Of a stretch of DNA of 64,000 nucleotides, positions 52,248-60,309 are shown piece by piece. The notes beneath the pieces were generated by a model. It worked only from the letters and a program-made list of their open reading frames with translations, did not search any database and had not been told where the DNA came from. The stretch is from Hymenobacter persicinus (GTDB lineage: Bacteria; Bacteroidota; Bacteroidia; Cytophagales; Hymenobacteraceae), in NCBI RefSeq assembly GCF_004167665.1, contig NZ_SEWE01000010.1:58709-122708 (forward strand), written 5' to 3'. A program made the position numbers and the translations under genes. Positions within the stretch are counted from its first letter, which is position 1. Every line of letters starts with the position of its first letter.

Positions 52248-53258
52248 ATGCCCCGCATTCTGTACGCCATCCAGGGAACCGGTAACGGCCACCTCAGCCG
52301 CGCCCTCGACATCGTGCCCCTGCTCCAGCGGCACGCCAGCCGCGTCGACGTGCTGGTCAGCGGCCCCCCGGCCGACATCCCGCTGCCCTTTGCCGTGAAG
52401 TACCGCTGCCACGGCCTGGGTTTTATTTTCGGCAAAAAGGGTGGCGTCAACTTCGTCAAAACCTTCTGGCAGCTCAACTCGGCCGCTTTCCTGCGCGAAA
52501 TTCGCCAGCTGCCCGTCGAAGCCTACGACTTGGTCATCAACGACTTTGAGCCCGTGTCGGCCTGGGCTTGCCAGCGGCGCCAGGTGCCCTGCATTGCCCT
52601 GAGCCACCAAAGCGCCGTGCTCAGCGACTACGCCCCGCGCCCCCGCCACGACGACCCCATCGGCCGGGCCGTGCTGCGCCACTACGCCCCGGTCACGGCC
52701 CGCTACGGCTTCCACTTCGACCGGTACGAGCCCGGCATCCACACGCCCGTCATCCGCCGGCAGGTTCGGGAGCTTACGCCCCACAACGACGGCCACTACA
52801 CTGTGTACCTGCCCGCCTTCGACGAGCCAACCCTGGTGCAGCGCCTGCGCTACCTGAGCGGCAGCACCCGCTGGGAGGTGTTTTCCAAGCACAGCACCCA
52901 GGAGTCGGAGCACGGCCGGGTGCGGGTGCGGCCCGTGAGCGGGGCGGCCTTCACCGACAGCCTGGCCCGCAGCGCCGGGGTGCTCTGCGGGGCCGGCTTC
53001 GAGACACCCGCCGAGGCACTGTATCTGGGCAAAAAGCTGCTGGTGATTCCGATGAAAAACCAGTACGAGCAGGCCTGCAACGCCGCCGCGCTGGCCCGGC
53101 TGGGCGTGCCGGTGGTAAAGGGGCTCAAAGACCGGCACCTAGCGGGCCTCGACGAGTGGCTGCAAACCGGCCGCCCCGTGCCCGTGGCCTACCCCGACGA
53201 AACGGCCGCCGTGATTGGCAAGCTGCTGCTCGAGCAGCTGCCCGTGCTTAGCCATTAG
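52248..53258 (+). CDS. Glycosyltransferase (UDP-sugar, GT-B type)
   Basis: 336 residues. The N-terminus MPRILYAIQGTGNGHLSRAL resembles MurG/MJ1255-type GT-B enzymes with the G-x-G-N-G-H-L-S-R donor-side loop. Middle segment VINDFEPVSAWA, IALSHQSAVL, and the donor-binding SAGVLCGAGFETPAEALYLGKKLLVIP, which contacts nucleotide-sugar. It is soluble or peripheral. It likely glycosylates a lipid acceptor made by the neighbouring phosphoesterase path; donor and acceptor are unknown. Its ATG is 42 bases past the previous stop. Confidence 0.88.
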   Translation: MPRILYAIQGTGNGHLSRALDIVPLLQRHASRVDVLVSGPPADIPLPFAVKYRCHGLGFIFGKKGGVNFVKTFWQLNSAAFLREIRQLPVEAYDLVINDFEPVSAWACQRRQVPCIALSHQSAVLSDYAPRPRHDDPIGRAVLRHYAPVTARYGFHFDRYEPGIHTPVIRRQVRELTPHNDGHYTVYLPAFDEPTLVQRLRYLSGSTRWEVFSKHSTQESEHGRVRVRPVSGAAFTDSLARSAGVLCGAGFETPAEALYLGKKLLVIPMKNQYEQACNAAALARLGVPVVKGLKDRHLAGLDEWLQTGRPVPVAYPDETAAVIGKLLLEQLPVLSH

Positions 53259-53304
53259 TAGCCCTGATGCGCCTCACCCTCCCGCCAAAACCCGTTCTTG
53301 CGGC

Positions 53305-54735
53305 ATGCCCGATCTAATTGCCCCGGACCTGCCCGCCGCTTTCTTTCCACCCACTACGCCCGCCGTCTTCACCCGCGCTGACTTCGGGCCGGACTTTCGC
53401 TGGGGCGTGTCGGCGGCGGCCTACCAGACGGAAGGAGCCTGGAATCTGCACGGCAAGGGCCCCAGCATCTGGGATGAGTTTGTGCAGCGGCCCGGCCGCA
53501 TCCGGCGGGGCGAAACCGCCCAAGTCGGCACCGACTTCTACCACCGCTGGCCCCAGGATCTGGACCTGCTGCACCAAATGGGTATTCCCGATTTTCGCTT
53601 TTCCGTGGCCTGGTCGCGGGTGCTGCCCCAGGGCACGGGTGCCGTCAACGCTGCCGGCCTGGACTTCTACGACCGGCTCGTTGATGGCTGCCTGGCGCGA
53701 GGCATCACGCCCTGGGTCACGCTCTACCACTGGGATTTGCCGGCCGCCCTGCAGCGCCGCGGCGGCTGGGCGAACCGGGACGTGGTGGGCTGGTTTACCG
53801 ACTACGCCCAGCGCGTGGCTGCCCGCCTCGGCGACCGGGTGCAGCACTGGATGGTGCTCAATGAGCCTATGGTGTTTGTGGGGGCCGGGCAGCTGCTGGG
53901 CCTGCACGCCCCGGGCCGGCGCAGCTTAGGGGGCTTTCTGGCCTCGGTGCACCACGCCGCGCTAACCCAGGCGGAAGGCGGGCGGGCCCTGCGGGCCGTG
54001 CTGCCCGCCGCGGCCCGCATTGGCACCACCTTTTCCTGCTCCTACCTCACGCCCTGGCGGCCCGCGCTGCCCCGCGACGTGCGCGCCACCCGCCGCGCCG
54101 ACGCCCTGCTCAACCGCCTGTTTGTGGAGCCCGCCCTGGGGCTGGGCTACCCGGTGGCCGAGCTGCCGCTGCTGCGCTGGCTGGACCGCTACATCCGGCC
54201 CGGCGACGAGACCCGGCTGCCCTTCGCCTTCGACTTTCTGGGCGTGCAGAACTACACCCGCGAAGTGGTGCGCTACTCGCCCTACGTGCCGCTGGCCTGG
54301 GCTTCGCTGGTCGGGGCCAAGCAGCGCGGGGTGCCGCATACCCAAATGGGGTGGGAGGTGTACCCCGAAAGCCTCTACCACATGCTGCGCCAATTTGCGG
54401 CCTATCCTAATGCCCCCGAGCTTATCGTGACCGAAAACGGAGCCGCTTTTGCCGATACTTGCAGTCCCGACGGCCGCATTCGGGACCCGGCCCGGCAGGC
54501 CTACCTGCGGGCCGCCATCGGGCAGGTGCTGCGTGCCCGGCGCGCGGGCGTGCCCGTTACGGGCTATTTCGCCTGGTCCTTCACCGACAACTTCGAGTGG
54601 GCCGAAGGCTACGAGCCGCGCTTCGGGCTGGTGGGCATTGACTTCGACTCCCAGGAGCGGATTGTCAAAGACTCGGGGCGCTGGTACCAGCAGTTTCTGG
54701 GCGTTGCGCCGCCGGCAACTGGGGTCGGGGCATAG
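53305..54735 (+). CDS. GH1 beta-glycosidase
   Basis: 476 residues from MPDLIAPDLPAAFF (ATG at 53305). GH1 hallmark: the N-terminal FRWGVSAAAYQTEGAWN; the acid/base Glu187 in VLNEPMV; the nucleophile Glu377 in LIVTENG. Aglycone-side FAWSFTDNFEWAEGY matches the family end. No signal peptide, so it acts in the cytoplasm on imported or intracellular beta-glycosides. It hydrolyses terminal beta-glucosides or galactosides; substrate is not determined. Placement in a run with a glycosyltransferase and phosphoesterase hints at turnover of a glycolipid or glycan made by the same set. Confidence 0.93.
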   Translation: MPDLIAPDLPAAFFPPTTPAVFTRADFGPDFRWGVSAAAYQTEGAWNLHGKGPSIWDEFVQRPGRIRRGETAQVGTDFYHRWPQDLDLLHQMGIPDFRFSVAWSRVLPQGTGAVNAAGLDFYDRLVDGCLARGITPWVTLYHWDLPAALQRRGGWANRDVVGWFTDYAQRVAARLGDRVQHWMVLNEPMVFVGAGQLLGLHAPGRRSLGGFLASVHHAALTQAEGGRALRAVLPAAARIGTTFSCSYLTPWRPALPRDVRATRRADALLNRLFVEPALGLGYPVAELPLLRWLDRYIRPGDETRLPFAFDFLGVQNYTREVVRYSPYVPLAWASLVGAKQRGVPHTQMGWEVYPESLYHMLRQFAAYPNAPELIVTENGAAFADTCSPDGRIRDPARQAYLRAAIGQVLRARRAGVPVTGYFAWSFTDNFEWAEGYEPRFGLVGIDFDSQERIVKDSGRWYQQFLGVAPPATGVGA

Positions 54736-54826
54736 GGCCCTCGTCGAGAGTCCCAGCCCGGCTCCTGAATCCGCCGGGCCGGAGCGGTACTAGTTGCCCG
54801 CCCGCGACTTTTTCTATCTTGGCGTC

Positions 54827-55384
54827 ATGCAAACCCCGATTCCGCTGCTCCACTACCACACTGCCGCGCCCCGGCTGGAAACCGACCGGCTGCTGCTGCG
54901 CGGCTGCCAGGCCACCGACCTACCCGCTTTTGCGGCCATGTGGGCCGAGCCCGATTTTTACCGCTACCTGGGCGGACAGCCCCTGGCCGAGGAAGACGTT
55001 TGGACCAAGCTGCAGCGCACGGCCGGGCACTGGCCCCTGATGGGCTTCGGCTACTGGGCCGTGGAAGAAAAAGCCACCGGCCACTTTTTGGGCCTGATTG
55101 GCTTTTCCGACTTCCACCGGGCCATGGAGCCGTCCATTCAGGGCGTACCCGAAATCGGCTGGGTGCTGGCGCCCCACAGCCACGGCAAGGGCTACGCCAC
55201 GGAGGCCATCCGGGCCGTGCTGGCCTGGGGCGACGAGCAGTTTGGCCGGGCCCGCACCGTCTGCATCATCGACCCGCAAAACCAGGCCTCCCTGCGCGTG
55301 GCCGAGAAGTGCGGCTACCGGCTGATAGGGGAGGCCATCTACAAGGAACAACCCATTCTGCTGCTGGAGCGGGCTGCCGGGTGA
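54827..55384 (+). CDS. GNAT acetyltransferase
   Basis: 185 residues. RimJ/RimL-like GNAT: LETDRLLLRGCQATDLPAFA near the N-terminus, EIGWVLAPHSHGKGYATEAI with the acetyl-CoA loop (R/Q-x-x-G-x-G/A type: HGKGYA), and NQASLRVAEKCGYRLIG. It transfers acetyl from acetyl-CoA to a small amine or protein N-terminus; acceptor unknown. The ATG at 54827 follows a CTATCTTGG box directly upstream; an upstream TTG start at 54794 is not favoured. It is the fourth gene of the forward run. Confidence 0.9.
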   Translation: MQTPIPLLHYHTAAPRLETDRLLLRGCQATDLPAFAAMWAEPDFYRYLGGQPLAEEDVWTKLQRTAGHWPLMGFGYWAVEEKATGHFLGLIGFSDFHRAMEPSIQGVPEIGWVLAPHSHGKGYATEAIRAVLAWGDEQFGRARTVCIIDPQNQASLRVAEKCGYRLIGEAIYKEQPILLLERAAG

Positions 55385-55440
55385 AGCGAACCTTCTACAA
55401 CCTCCCTTTCGACTAAGCCACCATATTGCCGCGCCAAACT

Positions 55441-56403
55441 ATGTCCGCCGTATCCTTACCCCTCCTTCAACCCGCCCGCGCGGCCCTGCTGGGTTTGGCC
55501 ATCGGCGACGCGCTGGGCGTGCCCGTTGAGTTTCTCAGCCGCGCTGCCCGCCGCCAGGACCCGGTGGTGGGCATGCGCGCCTTCGGCACCCACGGGCAGC
55601 CGGCCGGCACCTGGTCCGACGATGCCTCGCTCACGTTCTGCCTGGCCGAGGCCATTGCCGACGGCTTTTCGGTGGAAAAAGTAGCTCAGAATTGCGTCCG
55701 CTGGTATTATCACAACTTCTGGACGCCCCACGGCTCGGTTTTCGACGTGGGCATTACCACCCGTGAGGCGCTGAGCCGACTGCGGGCCAACCCGACTCAG
55801 CTGCAGGCCGGCGGCACCGACGCGTACAGCAACGGCAACGGGGCCCTGATGCGGATTCTGCCCCTGGCTTTTTACCGCCCCGACGCCCCGCTGGCGGAGC
55901 GCTTTCAGTTGATCCGGGACGTGTCGGGTATCACCCACGGGCATATTCGTTCGGCCGTGGCCTGCCTGCTCTACCTGCTCATGACTCAGCACCTGCTAGC
56001 CGGCCTGACTCCCGCGGCCGCCTATGCCCGGCTGTGCCAGGAAAGCCCCGCCCAGCTCCGGGAACTGGGCGTACCGGAACAGGAGGCCGCCCACTTTGAG
56101 CGTATTCTCAGCGGGCGTCTGCCCGACCTGCCCGTTGGGGCCATCGACAGCGGGGGCTACGTGCTGCACACCCTGGAAGCGGCCCTGTGGTGCCTGCTGC
56201 GCCACGGAACCTTTGCCGAAACGGTGCTGGCCGCCGTCAACCTCGGCGACGATACCGACACCACCGGCGCCGTAACCGGGGGCCTGGCGGGCCTGCATTA
56301 CGGCGAGGCCGCCCTGCCCGCCGACTGGCTGGCCGTGCTAACCCGCCGCACGGATATCGAGGAGCTGGCCGCGCGGATGGCCTTGGCCGGCGTCGCAGCC
56401 TGA
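55441..56403 (+). CDS. ADP-ribosylglycohydrolase family (DraG-like)
   Basis: 320 residues. Conserved metal-site motifs: GLAIGDALGVPVEF, TWSDDASLTFCLAEAIADG and the C-terminal NLGDDTDTTGAVTGGLAGL. This last block with D-D-T-D-T is the second half of the dinuclear Mg site. It removes ADP-ribose from proteins, nucleic acids or other targets; the class also includes other N-glycosidases. Alternative start TTG at 55426 is not favoured. As last gene in the five-gene run it may be co-transcribed with GNAT and GH1, but why is unclear. Confidence 0.92.
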   Translation: MSAVSLPLLQPARAALLGLAIGDALGVPVEFLSRAARRQDPVVGMRAFGTHGQPAGTWSDDASLTFCLAEAIADGFSVEKVAQNCVRWYYHNFWTPHGSVFDVGITTREALSRLRANPTQLQAGGTDAYSNGNGALMRILPLAFYRPDAPLAERFQLIRDVSGITHGHIRSAVACLLYLLMTQHLLAGLTPAAAYARLCQESPAQLRELGVPEQEAAHFERILSGRLPDLPVGAIDSGGYVLHTLEAALWCLLRHGTFAETVLAAVNLGDDTDTTGAVTGGLAGLHYGEAALPADWLAVLTRRTDIEELAARMALAGVAA

Positions 56404-56409
56404 ACTGGC

Positions 56410-56664
56410 CTAACGGTGCCGGGTCGTGTCCCGGTAGGGGTGAATCGGGTTGCGGCAGTTGCCCTTGTGGGTGATGACGGGGTAGCCGTTGGAAGTTTCC
56501 TGGCGCAAATACTCGCAGCCCTCAATCTGAATCACGCGGTAAGTAGGGGCGGCCCGGCGCTGCTCGGCCCGCTGCTGCTGCGCCCGCGCCAGCGGCGACT
56601 CTTCACACGCTCCGCCGCCCAGGCTCACGCCCAGCAGCGCCAATACGACCGGCAGCTTTTTCAT
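56410..56664 (-). CDS. Small lipoprotein
   Basis: 84 residues. Signal sequence MKKLPVVLALLGVSLGGGAC with lipobox (Cys20), then a charged region (LARAQQQRAEQRR) and a C-terminal part YRVIQIEGCEYLRQETSNGY. The I-x-G-C-E-Y and ITHKGNCRNP segments with two Cys suggest a small disulfide-containing fold that I have seen in other short Bacteroidota proteins. Function unknown. It is convergent with the ADP-ribosylglycohydrolase, only 6 bases apart. Confidence 0.75.
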   Translation of the reverse strand: MKKLPVVLALLGVSLGGGACEESPLARAQQQRAEQRRAAPTYRVIQIEGCEYLRQETSNGYPVITHKGNCRNPIHPYRDTTRHR

Positions 56665-57306
56665 GGCCCTAAGATGGGAAGATTTGCAGGCTGCGCCTCT
56701 AAAATCATCATTCGGCCGGCTATAATCGATCTGCAGATCAGCGCTGAACGGCTGAGGTGATTCTCAGCTACCGCAATGGATGGTGTTGGTATTACCTGAA
56801 AAATCCCTTCAGCATCGGATGTAAAGGCGGTGGGAACACAAACAGCTTTCCGAATCGGCCATAATTGGCCTAGGGCACGAAAATGAGTATGTGATTCCCA
56901 GGTGGCTGCGGGCCCGCCGGCTCCGGGGCTACGTCCAGGGCGGCGCCCCGACGGAGGGCGGGAGCCCGGCACCGGTCGGGAAGTTGGCCGGTGTCGGCTT
57001 GGCAGAAGTGGTGCAGCAGAGCCAGTTAGTTGCCGACAACCGGAGCACGAGTGAGCAGATAGACACCTGGGCCCGCAAACGAAAAGTAGTGCACTTGCTC
57101 CACGATTTGGATAAGGACTACTCAGCCTGGAAGAAGGGGAACAAGGGCGGCATTAGTGGCTTAGAGCCCCTGTAATAGCGGTATGGAGGTTTACAAAACT
57201 CACCTCCGTACGCATTTTCTGAACGATGATTTCGTGAACCAGTTTTTGAACTTGGCATCAGACCACAGGCAACTTTTGCTACCTCACCGGGGACCGGCGA
57301 ATAGCC
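56665..57306. other. Accessory spacer with doubtful ORFs
   Basis: 642 bases. Two open frames are possible: 56891-57175 (94 codons, Gly/Pro-rich start and a polar end with WARKRKVVHLLHDLDKDYSA) and 57183-57389 (68 codons, MEVYKTHLRTHFLNDDFVNQ). The first has no recognisable domain. The second may be the displaced N-terminus of the next gene. Neither is confidently a gene. Confidence 0.4.
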
Positions 57307-57963
57307 GTGCAGAGAAAGGAGCGTTACTTTGTGTGGACTATCACATTACCTCATCCATTGGTATCAGTGCTCTTTCAAACCCGTTTTAGTATTTTGTATT
57401 TGGGGTTTAGTGTTATCGGAGCGGCTTTTCCTGGGGCTTTTGCTTACCTGCTGGCGAGAGGAGAAATGGTCGCAGCTCCAGGCACGCATGAAGTGGCCGC
57501 TCTTTGGGTGGGGTGGGCCTTACTGGCGTTGTTCAGTGCCTTCTCCTTGACGTGCATAGCCCTGGCACTGGCCGTGCCGCGCTTGATACTTACCCAAGAG
57601 TCACTGTTTATCCACCGTCCTTTCCTGTTCTGGAAACGCCGCATCCCACTCCCTGATATTACCTCCATCACCGAAGGGCCTTACTCTATCACGACCTCGC
57701 ACCGCTTCACCGACTATCAGGTGTTTAACGGCAAAGAGGCAACTTTGCACTTGAGCGATGGCCGGAAAGTTCGGTTTAACTCCTTCGAAATAGCGCAGTA
57801 CTACACTTTCGTAGCCCATTTGCAGAATGAACGCCGACGCTTCAAATGGAAGCTAAATGTGGCACAACTCCAGCGACTGGATCGACAGTGGCAGGGCTAC
57901 GGCTGGTTGTGCCTGTTAACCTTACTCACCGGAGCCTTGGTATATAGCCTATTCCGTTCTTAA
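57307..57963 (+). CDS. Membrane protein with PH-like C-terminal domain, possibly frameshifted
   Basis: 218 residues if started at the GTG 57307. Two transmembrane segments (about 28-50 and 68-90), then a beta-rich region around ESLFIHRPFLFWKRRIPLPD and DYQVFNGKEATLHLSDGRKV that resembles a bacterial PH-type domain, then a C-terminal membrane segment. No named family is certain. The in-frame sequence upstream of the GTG also looks coding (GNFCYLTGDRRIAV) back to 57250 but lacks a start codon. A frame ending in ...NQFLNL begins at 57183, so a frameshift near 57250-57290 may have split an older gene. Confidence 0.6.
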   Translation: MQRKERYFVWTITLPHPLVSVLFQTRFSILYLGFSVIGAAFPGAFAYLLARGEMVAAPGTHEVAALWVGWALLALFSAFSLTCIALALAVPRLILTQESLFIHRPFLFWKRRIPLPDITSITEGPYSITTSHRFTDYQVFNGKEATLHLSDGRKVRFNSFEIAQYYTFVAHLQNERRRFKWKLNVAQLQRLDRQWQGYGWLCLLTLLTGALVYSLFRS

Positions 57964-58391
57964 TTCTGTGAGCTAAGTCGTGTTCAGCGAAACGGTCCGA
58001 TTAGTAAAAGTATCCATTTGCTTAATAGGTGGCCGCGGCCGTGCAGAACGCCATCCATCGTTACAAGCGGGTTTTGAGGGCGGCAATGAAGCCCGTCGGC
58101 GCCATGCGGCAAGGCACTTGGCTTTTGTCGTAATGCATGATGGTGTCCCAGATTTCGACTCGTTTCTGCTCGAAGTAGATGCGCACTTGGTACGGGGTAG
58201 CACAATAGTAGGAACCAAAACTCCCGCTAAGCATGTCGGCTAGCTCTGAGGTGGGCTAACAAAATCGGCTAGGCAGCGCGAGAAGCCGCCGCATTATCGC
58301 GTCAACGTGTGACAAAACTGCCTATCCGTCTTACCTTTAGGGCACCCGCATACCGGGTCCACCATCACGCTTTGCCTCCACCGTTCTTGCT
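57964..58391. other. Intergenic spacer with a short minus-strand ORF
   Basis: 428 bases. Apart from the 57-codon ORF listed at 58061-58234 no gene is seen. A TACCTTTA box lies near 58335, about 50 bases ahead of the S74 protein start, and may be its -7 element (one mismatch). Confidence 0.4.
58061..58234 (-). CDS. Short ORF with natural composition, unknown
   Basis: 57 residues from an ATG at 58234 to TAA at 58063-58061. Middle part YQVRIYFEQKRVEIWDTIMH and end PTGFIAALKTRL look protein-like, unlike the Arg/Ser/Pro shadows around it. No family recognised. It may be a remnant of a larger gene. Confidence 0.3.
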   Translation of the reverse strand: MLSGSFGSYYCATPYQVRIYFEQKRVEIWDTIMHYDKSQVPCRMAPTGFIAALKTRL

Positions 58392-60245
58392 ATGCTTCAC
58401 AAGTACTTACTAGCGGCTCTGCTGCTGACGGCTGCCGCGCCCGCCGCGCTGGCCCAAACCGCCGGCTCCGTCGGTATCGGCACCACCAACCCCGCGGCCT
58501 CGGCGGCGCTGGAAGTCCGCAGCACCACCCAGGGCCTGCTGCTGCCCCGCCTCACGCTGGCCCAGCGCGACGCGCTGACAGCCAGCACCACGGCCCCACC
58601 GGTACCGGGCCTGCTCATCTACCTCACCGACAGCACCCCCGGCCTGTATGCCTACGACGGCACCGCCTGGGTGCGCCTGGGCGCCGACAACCTGGGCAAC
58701 CACTCCGCCACCCAGACCCTGAACCTGAACGACCAGCGCCTGCTGGGCAGCGTGGGCACCTCCCTGGGCGACTCTACCGCCCAGGTCGAGCTGAACGCCA
58801 GCGTGGGCACGCAGAGCGCGGCCCTGATGACGCGCAGCAACTTCGGGGCCCGCTACTCCCGCGTTATCCTCTCGGGCTACGGCAAGCTGCCCGATGGCAC
58901 GACTACCGCCAACGACTTCGGCATCTGGGCCACGGCCTACCGCGGCGGCGGCTGGGCCGGCTTCTTTACGGCGGCGGGCTACGGCGCCAATAGAGAGCCT
59001 CTGCGCTGGGTGGGCATCTGCCAGAACCCGGGCTACAACAACACCGGCTCGGCCATCCGCATCGTCGATGGCACCCAGGGGGCGGGCAAGGTGCTGACCT
59101 CGGACGCCATCGGCTACGGTAAGTGGGTGGCCCCTACCATTACGGCGGCCACCGGCGACTTCAACCTGGGGCCCTATAAGCTGGTGGGCAATGGTGGCAG
59201 CACGGGCCTGAGCATCAGCAACGCAGGCTACGTGGGCATCAACGTGGCCGCCCCCTACTCGCAGCTGGCCAATACCGCGGCCAACATCATCGGCAGCGAC
59301 GGCGTCGGCGGCAACCCCGGCTCCCTGGCCTGGGCCGCCAGCCAGGCCGGCTACGTGGGCATGTTCTACAACGCCAGCACGGCCTCCAATGCGTCCGGCC
59401 TAGCCGTTAAAGTAACCACCACCGGCACCAACGCCGCCCTCGACGTGAGCCAGGGGGCCACCCAGGACGCGGACGGCACCCCGCTGCTGCGGGTGCTGGG
59501 CAACGGCACCGTGGGCATCGGCTTGAACACCCCGGGCGGGGGCCTGCACGTGGCCACGGGCAACAGCGGCGTGGCCAGCGGCGCGGGGGCCATCCTCAGC
59601 GGCCCACCCACCGGCAACCCCAACCTGGAGCTGCGCGGCGGCACCGCGGCCGTCACGCCCTACGTCGACTTTGCCGAAACCAGCGGCGTGGACTACAGCA
59701 GCCGCCTGCTTAGCTCGGGCGGCACCCTGAACGTGTACGGAGCCAACGCCACGGCCCTCAAGGTGAACGGCAACGCCGTGGTGACGGGCAGCCTGACGGT
59801 GAACGGGGTAAACGTCACCTCCGACCGGCGCTTCAAAACCAACGTGCGCCCCCTGGGCAGTGCCCTGGCCGCCGTGCTGGCCCTGCGCGGGGTGCGCTAT
59901 GAGTGGAACGCGCTGGGCGTGCAGCACGGTGGCACGGCCGGGGCCAGCCAGGTGGGCCTGCTGGCGCAGGAAGTAGAGCAAGTGTACCCCGAGCTGGTGA
60001 GCACCGGCCCCGATGGCTACAAAGCCGTCAACTACGCCCAGCTCACGCCCGTGCTCATCGAGGCCCTCAAGGAACAGCAACAGCAGATTGAGGCCCTACA
60101 GGCGGCCGCCACCCGCGCTCAGGCCGAATTGCAAACGGTGAAAGCCCAAGCTACCGCCGCTAAAGCCCAGGCCACGGCCACCCTCGACTCCTTCGAGGCC
60201 CGGCTGCGGCAGCTGGAGGCCGGCACCGCCCAGGCTCAGCGCTAA
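58392..60245 (+). CDS. Secreted protein with C-terminal S74 intramolecular-chaperone domain
   Basis: 617 residues. Signal peptide MLHKYLLAALLLTAAAPAALAQ. The N-terminal region has SVGIGTTNPAASAALEVRST and LIYLTDSTPGLYAYDGTAW, the common opening of Bacteroidota tail-fiber-like proteins. The middle is Gly/Ala/Asn/Thr-rich beta-helix-like. Residues ~475-560 are a Peptidase_S74/intramolecular chaperone autoprocessing domain: SDRRFKTNVRPLGSAL, LRGVRYEWN, VGLLAQEVEQVYPELVS, GYKAVNYAQLTPVLIEALKE. The Ser of SDRRFK is the self-cleaving residue in relatives. The tail is an Ala/Gln-rich coiled coil. It is probably a surface trimer or adhesin; neighbour 60310-61728 is a T9SS cargo. Confidence 0.9.
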   Translation: MLHKYLLAALLLTAAAPAALAQTAGSVGIGTTNPAASAALEVRSTTQGLLLPRLTLAQRDALTASTTAPPVPGLLIYLTDSTPGLYAYDGTAWVRLGADNLGNHSATQTLNLNDQRLLGSVGTSLGDSTAQVELNASVGTQSAALMTRSNFGARYSRVILSGYGKLPDGTTTANDFGIWATAYRGGGWAGFFTAAGYGANREPLRWVGICQNPGYNNTGSAIRIVDGTQGAGKVLTSDAIGYGKWVAPTITAATGDFNLGPYKLVGNGGSTGLSISNAGYVGINVAAPYSQLANTAANIIGSDGVGGNPGSLAWAASQAGYVGMFYNASTASNASGLAVKVTTTGTNAALDVSQGATQDADGTPLLRVLGNGTVGIGLNTPGGGLHVATGNSGVASGAGAILSGPPTGNPNLELRGGTAAVTPYVDFAETSGVDYSSRLLSSGGTLNVYGANATALKVNGNAVVTGSLTVNGVNVTSDRRFKTNVRPLGSALAAVLALRGVRYEWNALGVQHGGTAGASQVGLLAQEVEQVYPELVSTGPDGYKAVNYAQLTPVLIEALKEQQQQIEALQAAATRAQAELQTVKAQATAAKAQATATLDSFEARLRQLEAGTAQAQR

Positions 60246-60309
60246 CCCAGCGGTAGGGCCGGTCCTTTCCCGGGCCGGTCCACCTCCTATCTTCTTACCT
60301 TGCCTTCGG

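Noticed and set aside
51177..53138. 653-codon minus-strand frame opposite the metallophosphoesterase and glycosyltransferase
   Set aside because: Crosses two well-supported genes in antisense and has no motif.
57980..58243. 87-codon plus-strand frame in the spacer before the S74 gene
   Set aside because: No family resemblance; the opposite-strand frame at 58061-58234 has better protein character, itself only tentative.
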